A stretch of 64,000 bases of DNA, taken from the NCBI RefSeq assembly GCF_018919175.1, contig NZ_JAHLQL010000001.1, forward strand, positions 744,001 to 808,000, in the 5' to 3' direction. Shown in pieces: positions 45,460-55,523 of the stretch (its first letter is position 1; every line of letters starts with the position of its first letter). A program made the translations under genes and the position numbers. The notes under the pieces are model-generated. The model did no database searches. It saw nothing but the letters and a program-made list of their open reading frames with translations, and had not been told where the DNA came from. This DNA comes from Clostridium simiarum. GTDB taxonomy: Bacteria > Bacillota > Clostridia > Clostridiales > Clostridiaceae.

Positions 45460-46509
45460 TTAGCACCCCTCTTCTGATATTTGGGTCTTTTCTATGTAAC
45501 TCCTTCTAAGTTGACCGCAAGCCGCATCAATGTCTGATCCCATTTCTTTTCTTACAGTGGTCTCAATTCCCCTTTTACTTAATACCTCTTTAAATTTATT
45601 AATATTATCTTCAGAAGACTTCTTGTATATTTTTTCCTTTATTTCATTAACAGGAATTAAATTAACATGGCACAATAATCCTTTTAGTAAGTCACTTAAT
45701 TCTATGGCATCCTCTACAGAGTCATTTACCCCCTTAACCAATGCATACTCAAAGGTAACTCTTCTACCAGTTTGGTCTATATAATCTCTACAAGCACTAA
45801 TTATTTCTTTTATGGAGTATTTATTTGCTATAGGCATTATCTTCTGTCTATTTAAATCATTTGATGCATGAAGTGATATGGCTAAGGTTATCTGCATCTT
45901 TTCTTTTGCAAGCTCCTCTATTTTAGGTACAATACCACAAGTAGATAAAGTAATATGTCTTTGACCAATATTCAAGCCATAATCAGCATTTACAATTTCT
46001 AAAAACTTAACTACATTATCATAATTGTCAAAAGGTTCTCCACTTCCCATAAGTACGATATTGGATATTCTATGGTCAATTACCTTTTGTGCAACAAGTA
46101 TTTCTGATATCATCTCTCCTGGTGAAAGATTTCTTATCATACCGCCTACAGTAGATGCACAAAATTTACATCCCATTCTGCATCCTACTTGAGTTGATAT
46201 ACAAATGGATTTTCCATAATTATAGTTCATTATTACACATTCTATAAGATTATTATCCTTAAGCGCTAACAAAAGTTTTTTAGTATTATCCTTTTTTGAT
46301 TCAAAAACATCAATAATATTAGGTAAATATATACTAAAATCTCTATTTAACTTTTCTTTTAAGCTTTTAGGAATATTAGACATTAAATCAAATTGCCATA
46401 CGCCCTTATATATCCAATCCATTATCTGCTTTGCTCTAAATTCACTTTCTCCATTATTTTTCATCCATTGTTTTAATTCTTTTAATGAAAAATCTAAAAT
46501 ATTTTCCAT
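45460..46509 (-). CDS. rlmN: Dual-specificity 23S rRNA/tRNA methyltransferase RlmN
   Basis: A 349-residue radical SAM enzyme that methylates C2 of A2503 in 23S rRNA and A37 in some tRNAs. The iron-sulfur motif CRMGCKFC is at residues 110-117; [16 protein letters not shown] and the conserved [10 protein letters not shown] segment follow, with catalytic Cys in [13 protein letters not shown] near residue 335. The ATG at 46509 has AGGTG upstream. It lies in rsmB-rlmN-prpC, as in Bacillus. Confidence 0.96.
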   Translation of the reverse strand: MENILDFSLKELKQWMKNNGESEFRAKQIMDWIYKGVWQFDLMSNIPKSLKEKLNRDFSIYLPNIIDVFESKKDNTKKLLLALKDNNLIECVIMNYNYGKSICISTQVGCRMGCKFCASTVGGMIRNLSPGEMISEILVAQKVIDHRISNIVLMGSGEPFDNYDNVVKFLEIVNADYGLNIGQRHITLSTCGIVPKIEELAKEKMQITLAISLHASNDLNRQKIMPIANKYSIKEIISACRDYIDQTGRRVTFEYALVKGVNDSVEDAIELSDLLKGLLCHVNLIPVNEIKEKIYKKSSEDNINKFKEVLSKRGIETTVRKEMGSDIDAACGQLRRSYIEKTQISEEGC

Positions 46510-46520
46510 GTAAACACCTA

Positions 46521-47840
46521 CTAAACTTTTATTAATCTAGCTATAAAAAATCCATCCATATTTTCTTGGGGTAATATAGTGGCATAGCCTTCTTCACTAT
46601 AAATAATATTATTAGCATCTCCAAAAAATACTTTTTCTAGTTTAAAATCAGAATGATTATTTAAAAACCATTTTACATTTTCTTCATTTTCTTCTTTATT
46701 CAATGTGCATGTAGAATAAAGAAGTACCCCACCTTTTTTTACATATTTCGAAGCGTTATCCATAATATTTCTTTGTATTTCTACTATATCCTTTAAGTTC
46801 TTTAAACTCTTGTTCCACTTTATCTCTGGCTTTTTTCTTATTATACCAAGTCCTGAACAAGGTACATCAATTAATACTTTATCTGCTTTATCTATAAAAT
46901 CTTCATTTAACTTAGTAGCATCCATAGTGTCACAGGATATATTAGTTAGACTTAGCCTATTAGTATTCTGCCTTATAAGACTTAATTTGTTTTCATGTAT
47001 ATCAAAAGCAAAAACCTGTCCACTTCCCTCTAATATTTCTCCTATATGTGTAGTTTTACCTCCTGGAGCACTACATAAGTCTAAAACTACATCTCCAGTT
47101 TGAAGTTTCATTGATGGTGCCACTAACATAGCACTTTCATCTTGCACTGTAATTTTACCTTCAATAAAGCTTTTGTTTTTTTCAATATTACTTCCCTTTG
47201 ATATCCTTATGGCCTCTTTGCATATAAAGCCTTGGTAAATTTCATAACCAGATTCCTCTAAATTTGAAAAAACTTCATCATAGGAGTATTTAGATAAGTT
47301 TACCCTTACTGTTACTTCGGGCCTACTATTTAATCCCTTCAATATAAGCTCTGTATACCTATCTCCATACTGCTTATGCAAAAACTTTACCATCCAAGGC
47401 TCAAAAGAATATTCATAGCTCCATCTTTCAAACTTATTGTCTTTATTAAGAAAATCCTTATCTTTATTTCTTATATAGTTTCTAAGTACTCCATTTACAA
47501 ATTTAGATGCTCCTTGTGACTTCCTTTTAGCTAAGTTTACAGCTTCGTTTACTGCTGCATAATTAGGAACCTTATCTAAATATCTCATCTGATAAATAGT
47601 AATTCTTAATATATTTAATATATAATTATCTACCTTTCTAATATCCTTTACAAATACCCTTATTATATAGTCTATGGTATATTTATATTTTATAGTACCA
47701 TAGACTATTTCTGTAATTAATCCTCTATCAACTTCTTTTATATCTTTATTATTTAATTCTTTATTCAAAACAATGTTAGAATAGGCATCTTCATTAAATA
47801 CCTTGCATACAACATTAAGTGCTAATTCTCTAGCATTCAT
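46521..47840 (-). CDS. rsmB: 16S rRNA (cytosine967-C5)-methyltransferase RsmB
   Basis: A 439-residue methyltransferase. An N-terminal NusB-like RNA-binding domain (residues 1-130) precedes the SAM-binding core [15 protein letters not shown] and the catalytic cysteine motifs IDVPCSGLG and [13 protein letters not shown]. The ATG at 47840 follows TTGAGGTAAAGAT. It follows the Zn-protease gene by 18 bases and precedes rlmN by 11. Confidence 0.96.
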   Translation of the reverse strand: MNARELALNVVCKVFNEDAYSNIVLNKELNNKDIKEVDRGLITEIVYGTIKYKYTIDYIIRVFVKDIRKVDNYILNILRITIYQMRYLDKVPNYAAVNEAVNLAKRKSQGASKFVNGVLRNYIRNKDKDFLNKDNKFERWSYEYSFEPWMVKFLHKQYGDRYTELILKGLNSRPEVTVRVNLSKYSYDEVFSNLEESGYEIYQGFICKEAIRISKGSNIEKNKSFIEGKITVQDESAMLVAPSMKLQTGDVVLDLCSAPGGKTTHIGEILEGSGQVFAFDIHENKLSLIRQNTNRLSLTNISCDTMDATKLNEDFIDKADKVLIDVPCSGLGIIRKKPEIKWNKSLKNLKDIVEIQRNIMDNASKYVKKGGVLLYSTCTLNKEENEENVKWFLNNHSDFKLEKVFFGDANNIIYSEEGYATILPQENMDGFFIARLIKV

Positions 47841-47858
47841 ATCTTTACCTCAAATTCT

Positions 47859-48542
47859 TTAATCATTTCTTCTATTACTTATAGCAACTAATCTTAATAG
47901 CTGTGATATAGCCATAAGTGTAGCTGCTACATAGGTCATAGCTGCAGCTTGCAGTACTTTTTTTGCACCATATATTTCATTTTCATATAATATTGACCTT
48001 TCCTCCAGTATCCTAAGTGCTCTACTTGATGCATCAAATTCTACTGGAAGTGTTACTAATTGAAATAAAACCACAGCAGAAAACAAAACTATTCCTAAAC
48101 TTGTTAGAGGTTGAATTCCCATTACTATACCTATAAAAAATATTACCCAAGATGCACTGGAACTTATATTTACAATAGGCACTATAGTATTTCTTACTAT
48201 AAGTGGCTTATAGGAATTTTGATGTTGAATGGCATGCCCTACCTCATGGGCTGCAACTCCTATAGATGCCACAGAAGTACTAGAATAAACTTCTCCTGAA
48301 AGTCTTAATACTCTCTTTGAAGGGTCATAATGATCCGTAAGATTACCAGCTACCCTTTCAATAGGAACATCCAAAAGTCCAGCACTATCAAGAAGCATCC
48401 TAGCCACCTGTGATCCTGTATATCCATTAGAACTATAAACCTTTGAATATTTATTAAAAGATCTAGATATCTTAGTCTGAGCCCATAAAGAAATTAATAA
48501 AGCTGGCAGTAAAATAAAATAAGTACTATCATAATAAAACAA
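47859..48542 (-). CDS. Membrane zinc metallopeptidase (YugP family)
   Basis: A 227-residue predicted integral membrane protease. The zinc motif HEVGH is at residues 99-103 within VAAHEVGHAIQHQ, and hydrophobic segments occur near residues 5-20, 110-150 and the C terminus. The PF04298-type family is widespread in Firmicutes but its substrate is unknown. Start is TTG 48542, seven bases after GGAGG. It lies between fmt and rsmB, where many clostridia keep it. Confidence 0.88.
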   Translation of the reverse strand: MFYYDSTYFILLPALLISLWAQTKISRSFNKYSKVYSSNGYTGSQVARMLLDSAGLLDVPIERVAGNLTDHYDPSKRVLRLSGEVYSSTSVASIGVAAHEVGHAIQHQNSYKPLIVRNTIVPIVNISSSASWVIFFIGIVMGIQPLTSLGIVLFSAVVLFQLVTLPVEFDASSRALRILEERSILYENEIYGAKKVLQAAAMTYVAATLMAISQLLRLVAISNRRND

Positions 48543-48561
48543 AAGATTACCTCCTTTAAAA

Positions 48562-49491
48562 TTATATTAATAACAATCCTTCTTTAATATCATGCCCATT
48601 TATATAAGCCTCAACACTTAGTGGCTTACCATTAGGAAATTGTACAATTTCTATAAGAAGTACCTTATCTTTTGTGGCAACTTCTATTCCCTCTTTGCTT
48701 ACATTAAGTATTGTTCCAGGAGTCTTTATAGAATCTTTTTTCAAAACCTTACTTTTATATATTTTCATTCTTTCTCCTTCATATTCAGTATGAGCAATAG
48801 GCCATGGATTTAAACCTCTTATTAAATTGTGTATATTTTTAGCACTTTCATTCCAGTTAATTTTTGCAATCTCTTTGTCTAACATAGAAGCATAGTTGGC
48901 TTCATCTTCCTGCTGTTTTTTAGGTTTTAGTTCACCTTTAACCATAGCTTCTATAGTATTTACAAGGAGATCTCCTCCATTGTTCATTAGTATATCATGA
49001 AGCTCTCCTTTGGTCATATCTTCATTTATATATACTTCATCACTTAAGAGCATATCCCCTGTGTCTAAGCCTATGTCCATAAGCATAGTAGTATTTCCAG
49101 TTTTTTCTTCTCCATTGATTATTGCCCAATTTATAGGAGCTGCCCCCCTATACTTTGGTAATAATGAAGCATGAAGATTTATACATGCGTATTTAGGCAA
49201 CTCTAATATTTCTTTTGGTAATATTTGTCCATAAGCTACCACTATTATAAAATCTGGATTCATATCCTTAAGAACTTTTAATACTTCTTCATTTCCCTTA
49301 ACCCTTTCCGGCTGAAATACTGGAATATTGTGTTTTATAGCTAATTCTTTTACTGGAGACATAGCTAACTTCTTACCTCTACCCTTAGGTCTGTCTGGTT
49401 GAGTAAAAATAGCTATTATTCCATACTGATCTATAAGTCTTTGAAGAGAGGGTACTGCAAACTCTGGAGTACCCATAAATACTATGTTCAT
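48562..49491 (-). CDS. fmt: Methionyl-tRNA formyltransferase
   Basis: A 309-residue enzyme that formylates initiator Met-tRNA from 10-formyl-tetrahydrofolate. It begins [35 protein letters not shown] and the HDI/LDTGD motifs are intact. An open frame extends 17 codons upstream across the def gap, but ATG 49491 follows GGAGG at 12 bases and matches family starts. It pairs with def seven bases upstream. Confidence 0.96.
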   Translation of the reverse strand: MNIVFMGTPEFAVPSLQRLIDQYGIIAIFTQPDRPKGRGKKLAMSPVKELAIKHNIPVFQPERVKGNEEVLKVLKDMNPDFIIVVAYGQILPKEILELPKYACINLHASLLPKYRGAAPINWAIINGEEKTGNTTMLMDIGLDTGDMLLSDEVYINEDMTKGELHDILMNNGGDLLVNTIEAMVKGELKPKKQQEDEANYASMLDKEIAKINWNESAKNIHNLIRGLNPWPIAHTEYEGERMKIYKSKVLKKDSIKTPGTILNVSKEGIEVATKDKVLLIEIVQFPNGKPLSVEAYINGHDIKEGLLLI

Positions 49492-49498
49492 ATTAGAA

Positions 49499-49948
49499 TT
49501 ATTCCTCCTTTGAAAGTACTTTGTCAACAAATAAAACTCCATTTAAATGATCTATTTCATGACAAACAGCTCTTGCAAATAATTCTTCAGCTTCAAATTC
49601 AATTTCTTTTCCTTCTTCATTTAAAGCCTTTACTCTTACCTTTTCAGGTCTTTCAACTTCACCTTGCTCTCCTGGAACACTTAAACATCCCTCAACATCT
49701 ATATAAGAACCTTCTTTGGATATTATTTCTGGATTAATCAATGCTATAGGGCCTTCGCCTACATCAATTACTACTATTCTTTTTAGTATTCCTACTTGAG
49801 GTGCAGCAAGGCCTACCCCATCTGCATCATACATAGTTTCAAACATATCCTTAATTAAAACCTTAATTCTATGATTAATTTCCTCTACAGGTTTACTCTT
49901 CTTTCTTAAAAGTTCATCTCCATAAGTTCTAATATTTCTTAAAGCCAT
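49499..49948 (-). CDS. def: Peptide deformylase
   Basis: A 149-residue metalloenzyme that removes the formyl group from new proteins. The three signature motifs are [10 protein letters not shown] (residues 45-54), EGCLSVPG (Cys88) and HEIDHLNG (His130, His134 and the catalytic Glu). The ATG at 49948 has GGAGG upstream. It lies between priA and fmt, the classic pair. Confidence 0.97.
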   Translation of the reverse strand: MALRNIRTYGDELLRKKSKPVEEINHRIKVLIKDMFETMYDADGVGLAAPQVGILKRIVVIDVGEGPIALINPEIISKEGSYIDVEGCLSVPGEQGEVERPEKVRVKALNEEGKEIEFEAEELFARAVCHEIDHLNGVLFVDKVLSKEE

Positions 49949-49991
49949 AAAATTTCTCCTCCATATCTTTATATATTAATTCTAATTTACA

Positions 49992-52205
49992 TTATATTAA
50001 ACTATTAGGATTTATATCAATACTTAATCTTATATCCTTATAATAATCCTTTATACTTTCATATAAAAAGTCTTTTATTTCTTTTGCTAATTCATCAGCT
50101 ATTTGTCCCTTTATTATTATTTGCCATCTATAGGATTCTTTTATTTTACTTATCATACAAGGGCACGGTCCCAATATTTCTATTTTATCATGGTATAGGA
50201 ACTTATTTTTTAAATTAATGCCAATATTTTGTATACATTTTATTAATAAATCCTCATTCTTAGAACTTAAGTTTATAGATAGTATTTTCCCAAAGGGTGG
50301 ATAGCTCATATCTTTTCTAATAGTAAGTTCCTGATTATAGAAACTAGAATAACTATAATTTTGAGCCGCTTTTATACTATAATTTTCCGGCAAATATGTT
50401 TGCACTATAACATTACCAATAGTTTTTCCTCTTCCTGCTCTACCGGATACTTGAGTTACAAGTTGATATGTTCTTTCCGAAGCCCTATAGTCTGGAAGAT
50501 TCAAAGATAAATCTGCAGCTAAAACTCCCACTAAAGATACATTTGGGAAATCCAATCCCTTAGATACCATCTGAGTTCCAATTAAAATATCAGCCTCACC
50601 TTTTTTAAATGTATTGTATATTATCTCATAAGAATCTTTCTTTCTTGTAGTATCTAGATCCATCCTTAGTACTCTAGCCTCTGGAAAATGCCTTCTTACT
50701 TCTGTTTCAACTTTCTCTGTTCCTACTCCAAAATATTTCACATAATTACTATGACAAACTGGACAAATATTGCTAACCCTCATCTTTTTACCACAATAGT
50801 GGCAAGATAAATAATTACCTGAAAAGTGATAGGTCATTGATATATCACAATCATCACATTTAAATACATATCCACATTTTCTACAGGATACAAATGTAGA
50901 AAAACCTCTTCTATTTAAAAACAATATAATTTGTTCTTTCTTATTTAAGGTTGTTTTTATCTCATTATATAATAAAGTACTAAAAATAGATCTGTTATTA
51001 TTTTTAAGTTCTTCTCTCATATCAACAACATGTATATTAGGCATTAAGGCTCCGTCTGCTCTATTCTCCATTTTAAGTAGTTCTATTTCCCCAATTTCTG
51101 TTCTATAATAGGTTTCTATACTAGGAGTAGCAGTACCCAGCACTACTTTACATCCCTCTAATTTGCTTCTATACTCTGCAATATCCCTAGCATGATACTT
51201 TGGATTGCTATCAGATTTATAACTATTTTCATGCTCCTCGTCAATTATTATAAGCCCCAAGTCCTTAAATGGTAAAAACACTGCTGAACGAGCTCCTACA
51301 GCTAGTTTAACTTTACCCTCTTTAACTCTAAACCACTCATCAAATCTTTCTCCATCTGAGAGTTTACTATGAAATACTGCTACCTCTTTTCCAAATCGTC
51401 CTTTAAACCTTTCTATCATTTGTGGCGTTAAGGCAATTTCAGGTACTAAAACTATAGAAGCTTTTCCTCTTTGAATATTATCTTCTACTAAATTCATATA
51501 TACTTCCGTCTTTCCACTACCTGTAACTCCATGAATGAGAAAAGTGTGGTTATAAGAATTTAAAATATTTTCCACTATATTTTTTTGTTCAGTATTTAAA
51601 TTTTTCTTGCCATAGTATTGAAACTCTTTATGATTATATCTTTGGATAATCTTAGAATCTGCAGATATAAATCCATGCTTTATTAGGGTATTTATAGAAC
51701 TTAAAGACATTCCATAGTTCTTATTTAGCTCAGCCCTTGTAACTCCATCTTCTAAACTTTTTACCTTATTGAATATAGAAATATAAGGTTCTTTATCATA
51801 TTTTCCTTCTAAGGATTTAGATACAAATAACACTTCTACAGTCTTTTTCTTCATTCCACCAATAATACCTTTAGGTAGAAATTGTCTCAAAGCATCTACA
51901 TAGGAACAAAGATATTTTTTTCTCATAAACTCCATAAGTTTTACGTCTTTATTCGTAAAAAGTTCCACATCACTATAGAGATTTTCAATACTTTTTATTT
52001 CTACATAAGTATCTTCAAGTTCTTTTACCCCTTCATAAAGATATAAAACAAATCCATCTATAAGCCTATTTCCTCGACCAAAAGGAACTTTTACCCTATG
52101 TCCAACCTTTATTTTATTCCTATGATCTTCCTTAATCCTATAGGTGAAAATTCTATCCAATTCATTGGCATCTTGGTTTATAACAATACCAGCAAACTTT
52201 AACAT
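49992..52205 (-). CDS. priA: Primosomal protein N' (replication restart helicase)
   Basis: About 737 residues. PriA reloads the replication fork after stalling. A DNA-binding N terminus leads to the helicase core: Walker A GVTGSGKTE, IIDEEHE, GTATPSIETY and QVSGRAGRG. Two zinc-binding clusters (CRKCGYVFKCDDC and CHYCGKKMRVSNICPVC) lie between. ATG 52205 follows AAAGGGTGATATAT; an upstream GTG lies in that site. It follows coaBC across a terminator. Confidence 0.96.
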   Translation of the reverse strand: MLKFAGIVINQDANELDRIFTYRIKEDHRNKIKVGHRVKVPFGRGNRLIDGFVLYLYEGVKELEDTYVEIKSIENLYSDVELFTNKDVKLMEFMRKKYLCSYVDALRQFLPKGIIGGMKKKTVEVLFVSKSLEGKYDKEPYISIFNKVKSLEDGVTRAELNKNYGMSLSSINTLIKHGFISADSKIIQRYNHKEFQYYGKKNLNTEQKNIVENILNSYNHTFLIHGVTGSGKTEVYMNLVEDNIQRGKASIVLVPEIALTPQMIERFKGRFGKEVAVFHSKLSDGERFDEWFRVKEGKVKLAVGARSAVFLPFKDLGLIIIDEEHENSYKSDSNPKYHARDIAEYRSKLEGCKVVLGTATPSIETYYRTEIGEIELLKMENRADGALMPNIHVVDMREELKNNNRSIFSTLLYNEIKTTLNKKEQIILFLNRRGFSTFVSCRKCGYVFKCDDCDISMTYHFSGNYLSCHYCGKKMRVSNICPVCHSNYVKYFGVGTEKVETEVRRHFPEARVLRMDLDTTRKKDSYEIIYNTFKKGEADILIGTQMVSKGLDFPNVSLVGVLAADLSLNLPDYRASERTYQLVTQVSGRAGRGKTIGNVIVQTYLPENYSIKAAQNYSYSSFYNQELTIRKDMSYPPFGKILSINLSSKNEDLLIKCIQNIGINLKNKFLYHDKIEILGPCPCMISKIKESYRWQIIIKGQIADELAKEIKDFLYESIKDYYKDIRLSIDINPNSLI

Positions 52206-52226
52206 ATATATCACCCTTTATAAAAT

Positions 52227-52251
52227 AAAAAAGCGCAGATTAGCGCCTTTT
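52227..52251 (-). terminator. Terminator overlapping the coaBC stop
   Basis: Stem AAAA-GCGC / GCGC-TTTT with one bulged C and a 6-base loop that contains the coaBC stop codon, followed by TTTTTTATTTTA on the minus strand. Confidence 0.7.
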
Positions 52252-53427
52252 ATTTATAATATCAAATAAATTTTTTGCAACCTGTTTTTTAAGCATAGGT
52301 TCTAAGTCTATAATATCTCCATTTTTACAAATTATGCTTACTTTATTATCTTCTGAAGCAAAACCCGTATGAATAATATTATTTGCAACTATATAGTCTA
52401 AATTTTTATTATTAAGCTTTTTTTCTGCATTCTCTAATAATGAATGGCTTTCTGCAGCAAATCCCACTAAAACTTGATGTTTCTTTTTTTCCCCTAGAAT
52501 TTTTAATATATCATTATCTCTTAAAAACTCTAACATAAGGTCCTCATCATGCTTTTTTATTTTTTCTTTGCTATAAATTTTAGGTTTATAATCTGCTACT
52601 GCCGCTGTCTTTATAACTATATCTACATCCTCATAATTTGAAAGCACTGCTTTTAACATTTCCTCATTAGTATCAACCCTTATAAGCTGAATACCAAAAG
52701 GATCCTTTAAAGATGTTGGACCTGAAATTAAAATTACTTCAGCTCCTCTATCTCTAGCTTCTTCCGCTACAGCATATCCCATCTTTCCAGTAGATCTATT
52801 TGTTATGTATCTTACTGGATCTAACTTTGCTATAGTAGGACCAGCTGTAACTAGAACCCTTTTACCTTCTAAGTCCTTAGGCTCGTATAGCATACTTTCT
52901 ATTTTATCTGCTATATATTTAGTGTCTGCAAGCTTTCCTCTTCCTTCATCACCACAGGCCAACCTTCCACTAGCTGGTTCTATAAATTCATATCCATATT
53001 TTTTTAATTTGGCTATGTTTTCTTGAACTATTGGATTTTCATACATATTTGTATTCATAGCTGGAGCAAATACAACCTTTGCTTTAGTAGCCATTATGGT
53101 AGTAGATAACATATCATCTGCAATTCCATTTGCTACCTTGCCAATTATATTAGCTGTAGCTGGAGCTACAAGAAGTATATCCGCCTTTTTAGCTAATGAA
53201 ATATGCTGTATTTCCCAAGCTTTAGGTTCTTCAAACATATCTACCGTAACCATGTTTTGGCTTAAAGATTGAAAGCTTAAGGGTGAAACAAACCTTGTAG
53301 CAGATTCTGTCATTATAACATTCACTTCTATTTGTTTTTTTCTTAAGGCGCTTATAATATCTAGAGCTTTATATGCAGCTATACCGCCAGAGACTCCTAT
53401 TACTACACAATTGCTCTTTTCTTGCAT
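52240..53427 (-). CDS. coaBC: Bifunctional phosphopantothenoylcysteine decarboxylase/phosphopantothenate-cysteine ligase
   Basis: A 395-residue coenzyme A biosynthesis enzyme. The flavin-dependent CoaC half has GVSGGIAAYKALDI and PAMNTNMYENP; the CoaB half begins near residue 185 with RVLVTAGPTIAKLDPVRYIT and contains AAVADYKP. Both halves appear complete. The ATG at 53427 lies two bases after the rpoZ stop. Within the yicC-to-priA run its order matches Bacillus. Confidence 0.95.
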   Translation of the reverse strand: MQEKSNCVVIGVSGGIAAYKALDIISALRKKQIEVNVIMTESATRFVSPLSFQSLSQNMVTVDMFEEPKAWEIQHISLAKKADILLVAPATANIIGKVANGIADDMLSTTIMATKAKVVFAPAMNTNMYENPIVQENIAKLKKYGYEFIEPASGRLACGDEGRGKLADTKYIADKIESMLYEPKDLEGKRVLVTAGPTIAKLDPVRYITNRSTGKMGYAVAEEARDRGAEVILISGPTSLKDPFGIQLIRVDTNEEMLKAVLSNYEDVDIVIKTAAVADYKPKIYSKEKIKKHDEDLMLEFLRDNDILKILGEKKKHQVLVGFAAESHSLLENAEKKLNNKNLDYIVANNIIHTGFASEDNKVSIICKNGDIIDLEPMLKKQVAKNLFDIINKRR

Positions 53428-53429
53428 TA

Positions 53430-53648
53430 CTATTTGAATCCTTCCTTCACTGTTTCATAGTTAATAAAACCTTCTCCTACTTCATTAATAGCTTGAGTTA
53501 AAGGTTTTTTGGACTCAACATCCACCATTGGATCAGCGCCTTCAATTATTTGTCTAGCTCTCTTTGAAGTTACTGTAACTAGAGTATATCTATTATCTAC
53601 TTTTTCTAATAAAGTTGTAATTGATGGATTAATCATAGAGTTGTTCAT
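53430..53648 (-). CDS. rpoZ: RNA polymerase omega subunit
   Basis: A 72-residue omega subunit that stabilises the beta-prime subunit. NRYTLVTVTSKRARQIIEGA is the family core, and the short C-terminal helix with KPLTQAINEV follows. Its start overlaps the gmk 3' end by 20 bases; ATG 53648, nine bases after GGAGG, is preferred over the Met at codon 5. It precedes coaBC. Confidence 0.94.
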   Translation of the reverse strand: MNNSMINPSITTLLEKVDNRYTLVTVTSKRARQIIEGADPMVDVESKKPLTQAINEVGEGFINYETVKEGFK

Positions 53649-54258
53649 GAATCAGGCCCTCCTTGGAATCTAATATCTTTTCTTTTATTCTATCTACTCT
53701 GCATTTTTCAGCAATAAGTATACTTTCTATTTTTCTAACTGCTTTATCTACGGTATCATTTACCACAGCATAATTATATTTTGACACATAATTAATCTCT
53801 TGATAAGCAGATTTAAATCTAGTCATTAAAGACTCCGGGGTTTCACTACCCCTTTTTATTATTCTTTGTTTTAACTCTTCCATAGATGGTGGCAATATAA
53901 ATATAAATACTCCATCATCTACTTTATCTTTAACTCTTAAAGCTCCTTGGATATCTATTTCAAGTATGACATCTTTTCCACTATCAAGCATATCTTGAAC
54001 TTTGGATCTAGGAGTTCCATATAGGTTTCCATAAACTTCAGCATATTCTAAAAAGTCATCTTCTTCTATTTTAGTTTTAAACTCATCTCTATCTAAAAAA
54101 TAATAGTTAATACCGTCCTCTTCTCCTTTTCTAGGTGATCTAGTAGTTGCTGAAATTGAAAGATAATACTCATTTCTCTCTAATAAAGCCTTACAAATGG
54201 TACCCTTTCCAGCTCCTGAAGGACCTGATATAACTATTAATATACCTTTTTTAGACAT
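53629..54258 (-). CDS. gmk: Guanylate kinase
   Basis: A 209-residue kinase for GMP to GDP. Walker A GPSGAGKGT is at residues 11-19, with ISATTRSPRKGEEDGINY and ILEIDIQGAL following. The ATG overlaps the remA stop by one base (TAATG) and its end overlaps rpoZ by 20 bases, so the three genes are tightly coupled. Confidence 0.97.
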   Translation of the reverse strand: MSKKGILIVISGPSGAGKGTICKALLERNEYYLSISATTRSPRKGEEDGINYYFLDRDEFKTKIEEDDFLEYAEVYGNLYGTPRSKVQDMLDSGKDVILEIDIQGALRVKDKVDDGVFIFILPPSMEELKQRIIKRGSETPESLMTRFKSAYQEINYVSKYNYAVVNDTVDKAVRKIESILIAEKCRVDRIKEKILDSKEGLIHEQLYD

Positions 54259-54530
54259 TATTCATCAACCTCATCCATAGCTTCCTCTTCTTTAGATGAC
54301 AGTCTATGAGCTACAGTTTCTGGTTGAACAGCTGAAAGAATAACATGGTCGCTGTCTGTAATTATGACAGCTCTGGTTCTTCTACCATAGGTAGCATCGA
54401 TTAACATGCCCCTATCTCTTGCTTCTTGAATTATTCTTTTTATAGGAGCTGACTCTGGACTAACTATGGCCACTAACCTATTAGCAGAAACTATATTACC
54501 AAAACCTATATTTATTAATTTAATACTCAT
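54258..54530 (-). CDS. remA: Extracellular matrix regulator RemA
   Basis: A 90-residue DUF370 protein. In Bacillus RemA is a ring-forming DNA-binding activator of biofilm matrix and osmoprotection genes. [20 protein letters not shown] and [20 protein letters not shown] are nearly family-perfect. The frame opens at 54554, but ATG 54530 follows AGGAGGAATACA and gives the usual [11 protein letters not shown] start. It lies between yicC and gmk as in Bacillus. Confidence 0.95.
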   Translation of the reverse strand: MSIKLINIGFGNIVSANRLVAIVSPESAPIKRIIQEARDRGMLIDATYGRRTRAVIITDSDHVILSAVQPETVAHRLSSKEEEAMDEVDE

Positions 54531-54550
54531 TGTATTCCTCCTAAAATTCA

Positions 54551-55432
54551 TCATTCTATATTCTGCACTTGTTCTCTTATTTTTTCAATATTGTTTTTCA
54601 CATTTAATATCCAATTTGTTATTTCTAAGTCGGAAGATTTAGAAGCTATAGTATTAGCCTCCCTATTCATCTCCTGAACTATGAAATCTAGTTTTCTGCC
54701 TATAGGTTCTTCTAAAGCTAGAGTATGACTTAATTGACCTATATGACTATTTAATCTTGTTATCTCTTCTGCAATACTGGCTTTATCTGCAAATATAGCA
54801 ATCTCCATACTTAAACGATTTTCATCAACCTTTGCATCTCCTATTAATTCCTTTATTCTTTCCTCAAGTTTTAATTTATATTCTTCCACAACTTTAGGAG
54901 ATTTTAATTCTATTTTATCTAATTCTTTTTTTATACTATTACAATTATTTTGGATATCTTCTCTTAATTTAATTCCTTCTTTTTCTCGCATGGCTACTAA
55001 GCCCTTTACTGCTGAATGTACCAAAGGCTGTATTTCTTTCCAAAGGTCTTCTAAATCCGATTCTTCCTCTTCAACATATATTACATCAGGAAACCTAGAA
55101 ATAAAAGATAAGGATATATCATCCTTAACAGAATATCTTTCCTTTATCTCATTTAGACATCCCATATAACTATCTAAAAGCTCTCTATTTAGATTTGCTT
55201 TCCCTTCTACTTTTTCATAATTTTTATAATTTAAAAATAGATCTATCTTACCCCTATTTAAGTACTGAGAAATGATGTTTCTAATTCTCTCTTCTAGAGC
55301 TATCATCGCTTTAGGCATTCTAACATTAACATCTAAAAACCTATGGTTAACGCTTTTAACTTCTATTATGAAGCTTCGTTTACTGCCTTCTTCACTACTG
55401 GCTCTCCCAAAGCCCGTCATACTTCTAATCAT
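54551..55432 (-). CDS. yicC: YicC family stress-induced endoribonuclease-like protein
   Basis: About 293 residues. YicC proteins (YicC_N plus DUF1732) act in RNA decay and stress survival; the ribonuclease role is known from E. coli. It begins [12 protein letters not shown], with [17 protein letters not shown], and ends with [18 protein letters not shown], the DUF1732 hallmark. The open frame goes 10 codons further up; ATG 55432 sits six bases after GGAGG. It is first in the yicC-remA-gmk-rpoZ-coaBC operon. Confidence 0.95.
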   Translation of the reverse strand: MIRSMTGFGRASSEEGSKRSFIIEVKSVNHRFLDVNVRMPKAMIALEERIRNIISQYLNRGKIDLFLNYKNYEKVEGKANLNRELLDSYMGCLNEIKERYSVKDDISLSFISRFPDVIYVEEEESDLEDLWKEIQPLVHSAVKGLVAMREKEGIKLREDIQNNCNSIKKELDKIELKSPKVVEEYKLKLEERIKELIGDAKVDENRLSMEIAIFADKASIAEEITRLNSHIGQLSHTLALEEPIGRKLDFIVQEMNREANTIASKSSDLEITNWILNVKNNIEKIREQVQNIE

Positions 55433-55469
55433 CAAAATCCTCCTTATGTTCTTCCAGTTCATAATACCT

Positions 55470-55499
55470 ATTATACATAAATAGCATCCATTATTTCAA
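55470..55499 (-). promoter_or_regulatory. Promoter for the yicC operon
   Basis: On the minus strand, TTGAAA (55499-55494), 18 bases and TATAAT (55475-55470), about 37 bases before the yicC start. Confidence 0.6.
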
Positions 55500-55523
55500 G
55501 GTTTATTTAAAAATAGACTTTAT

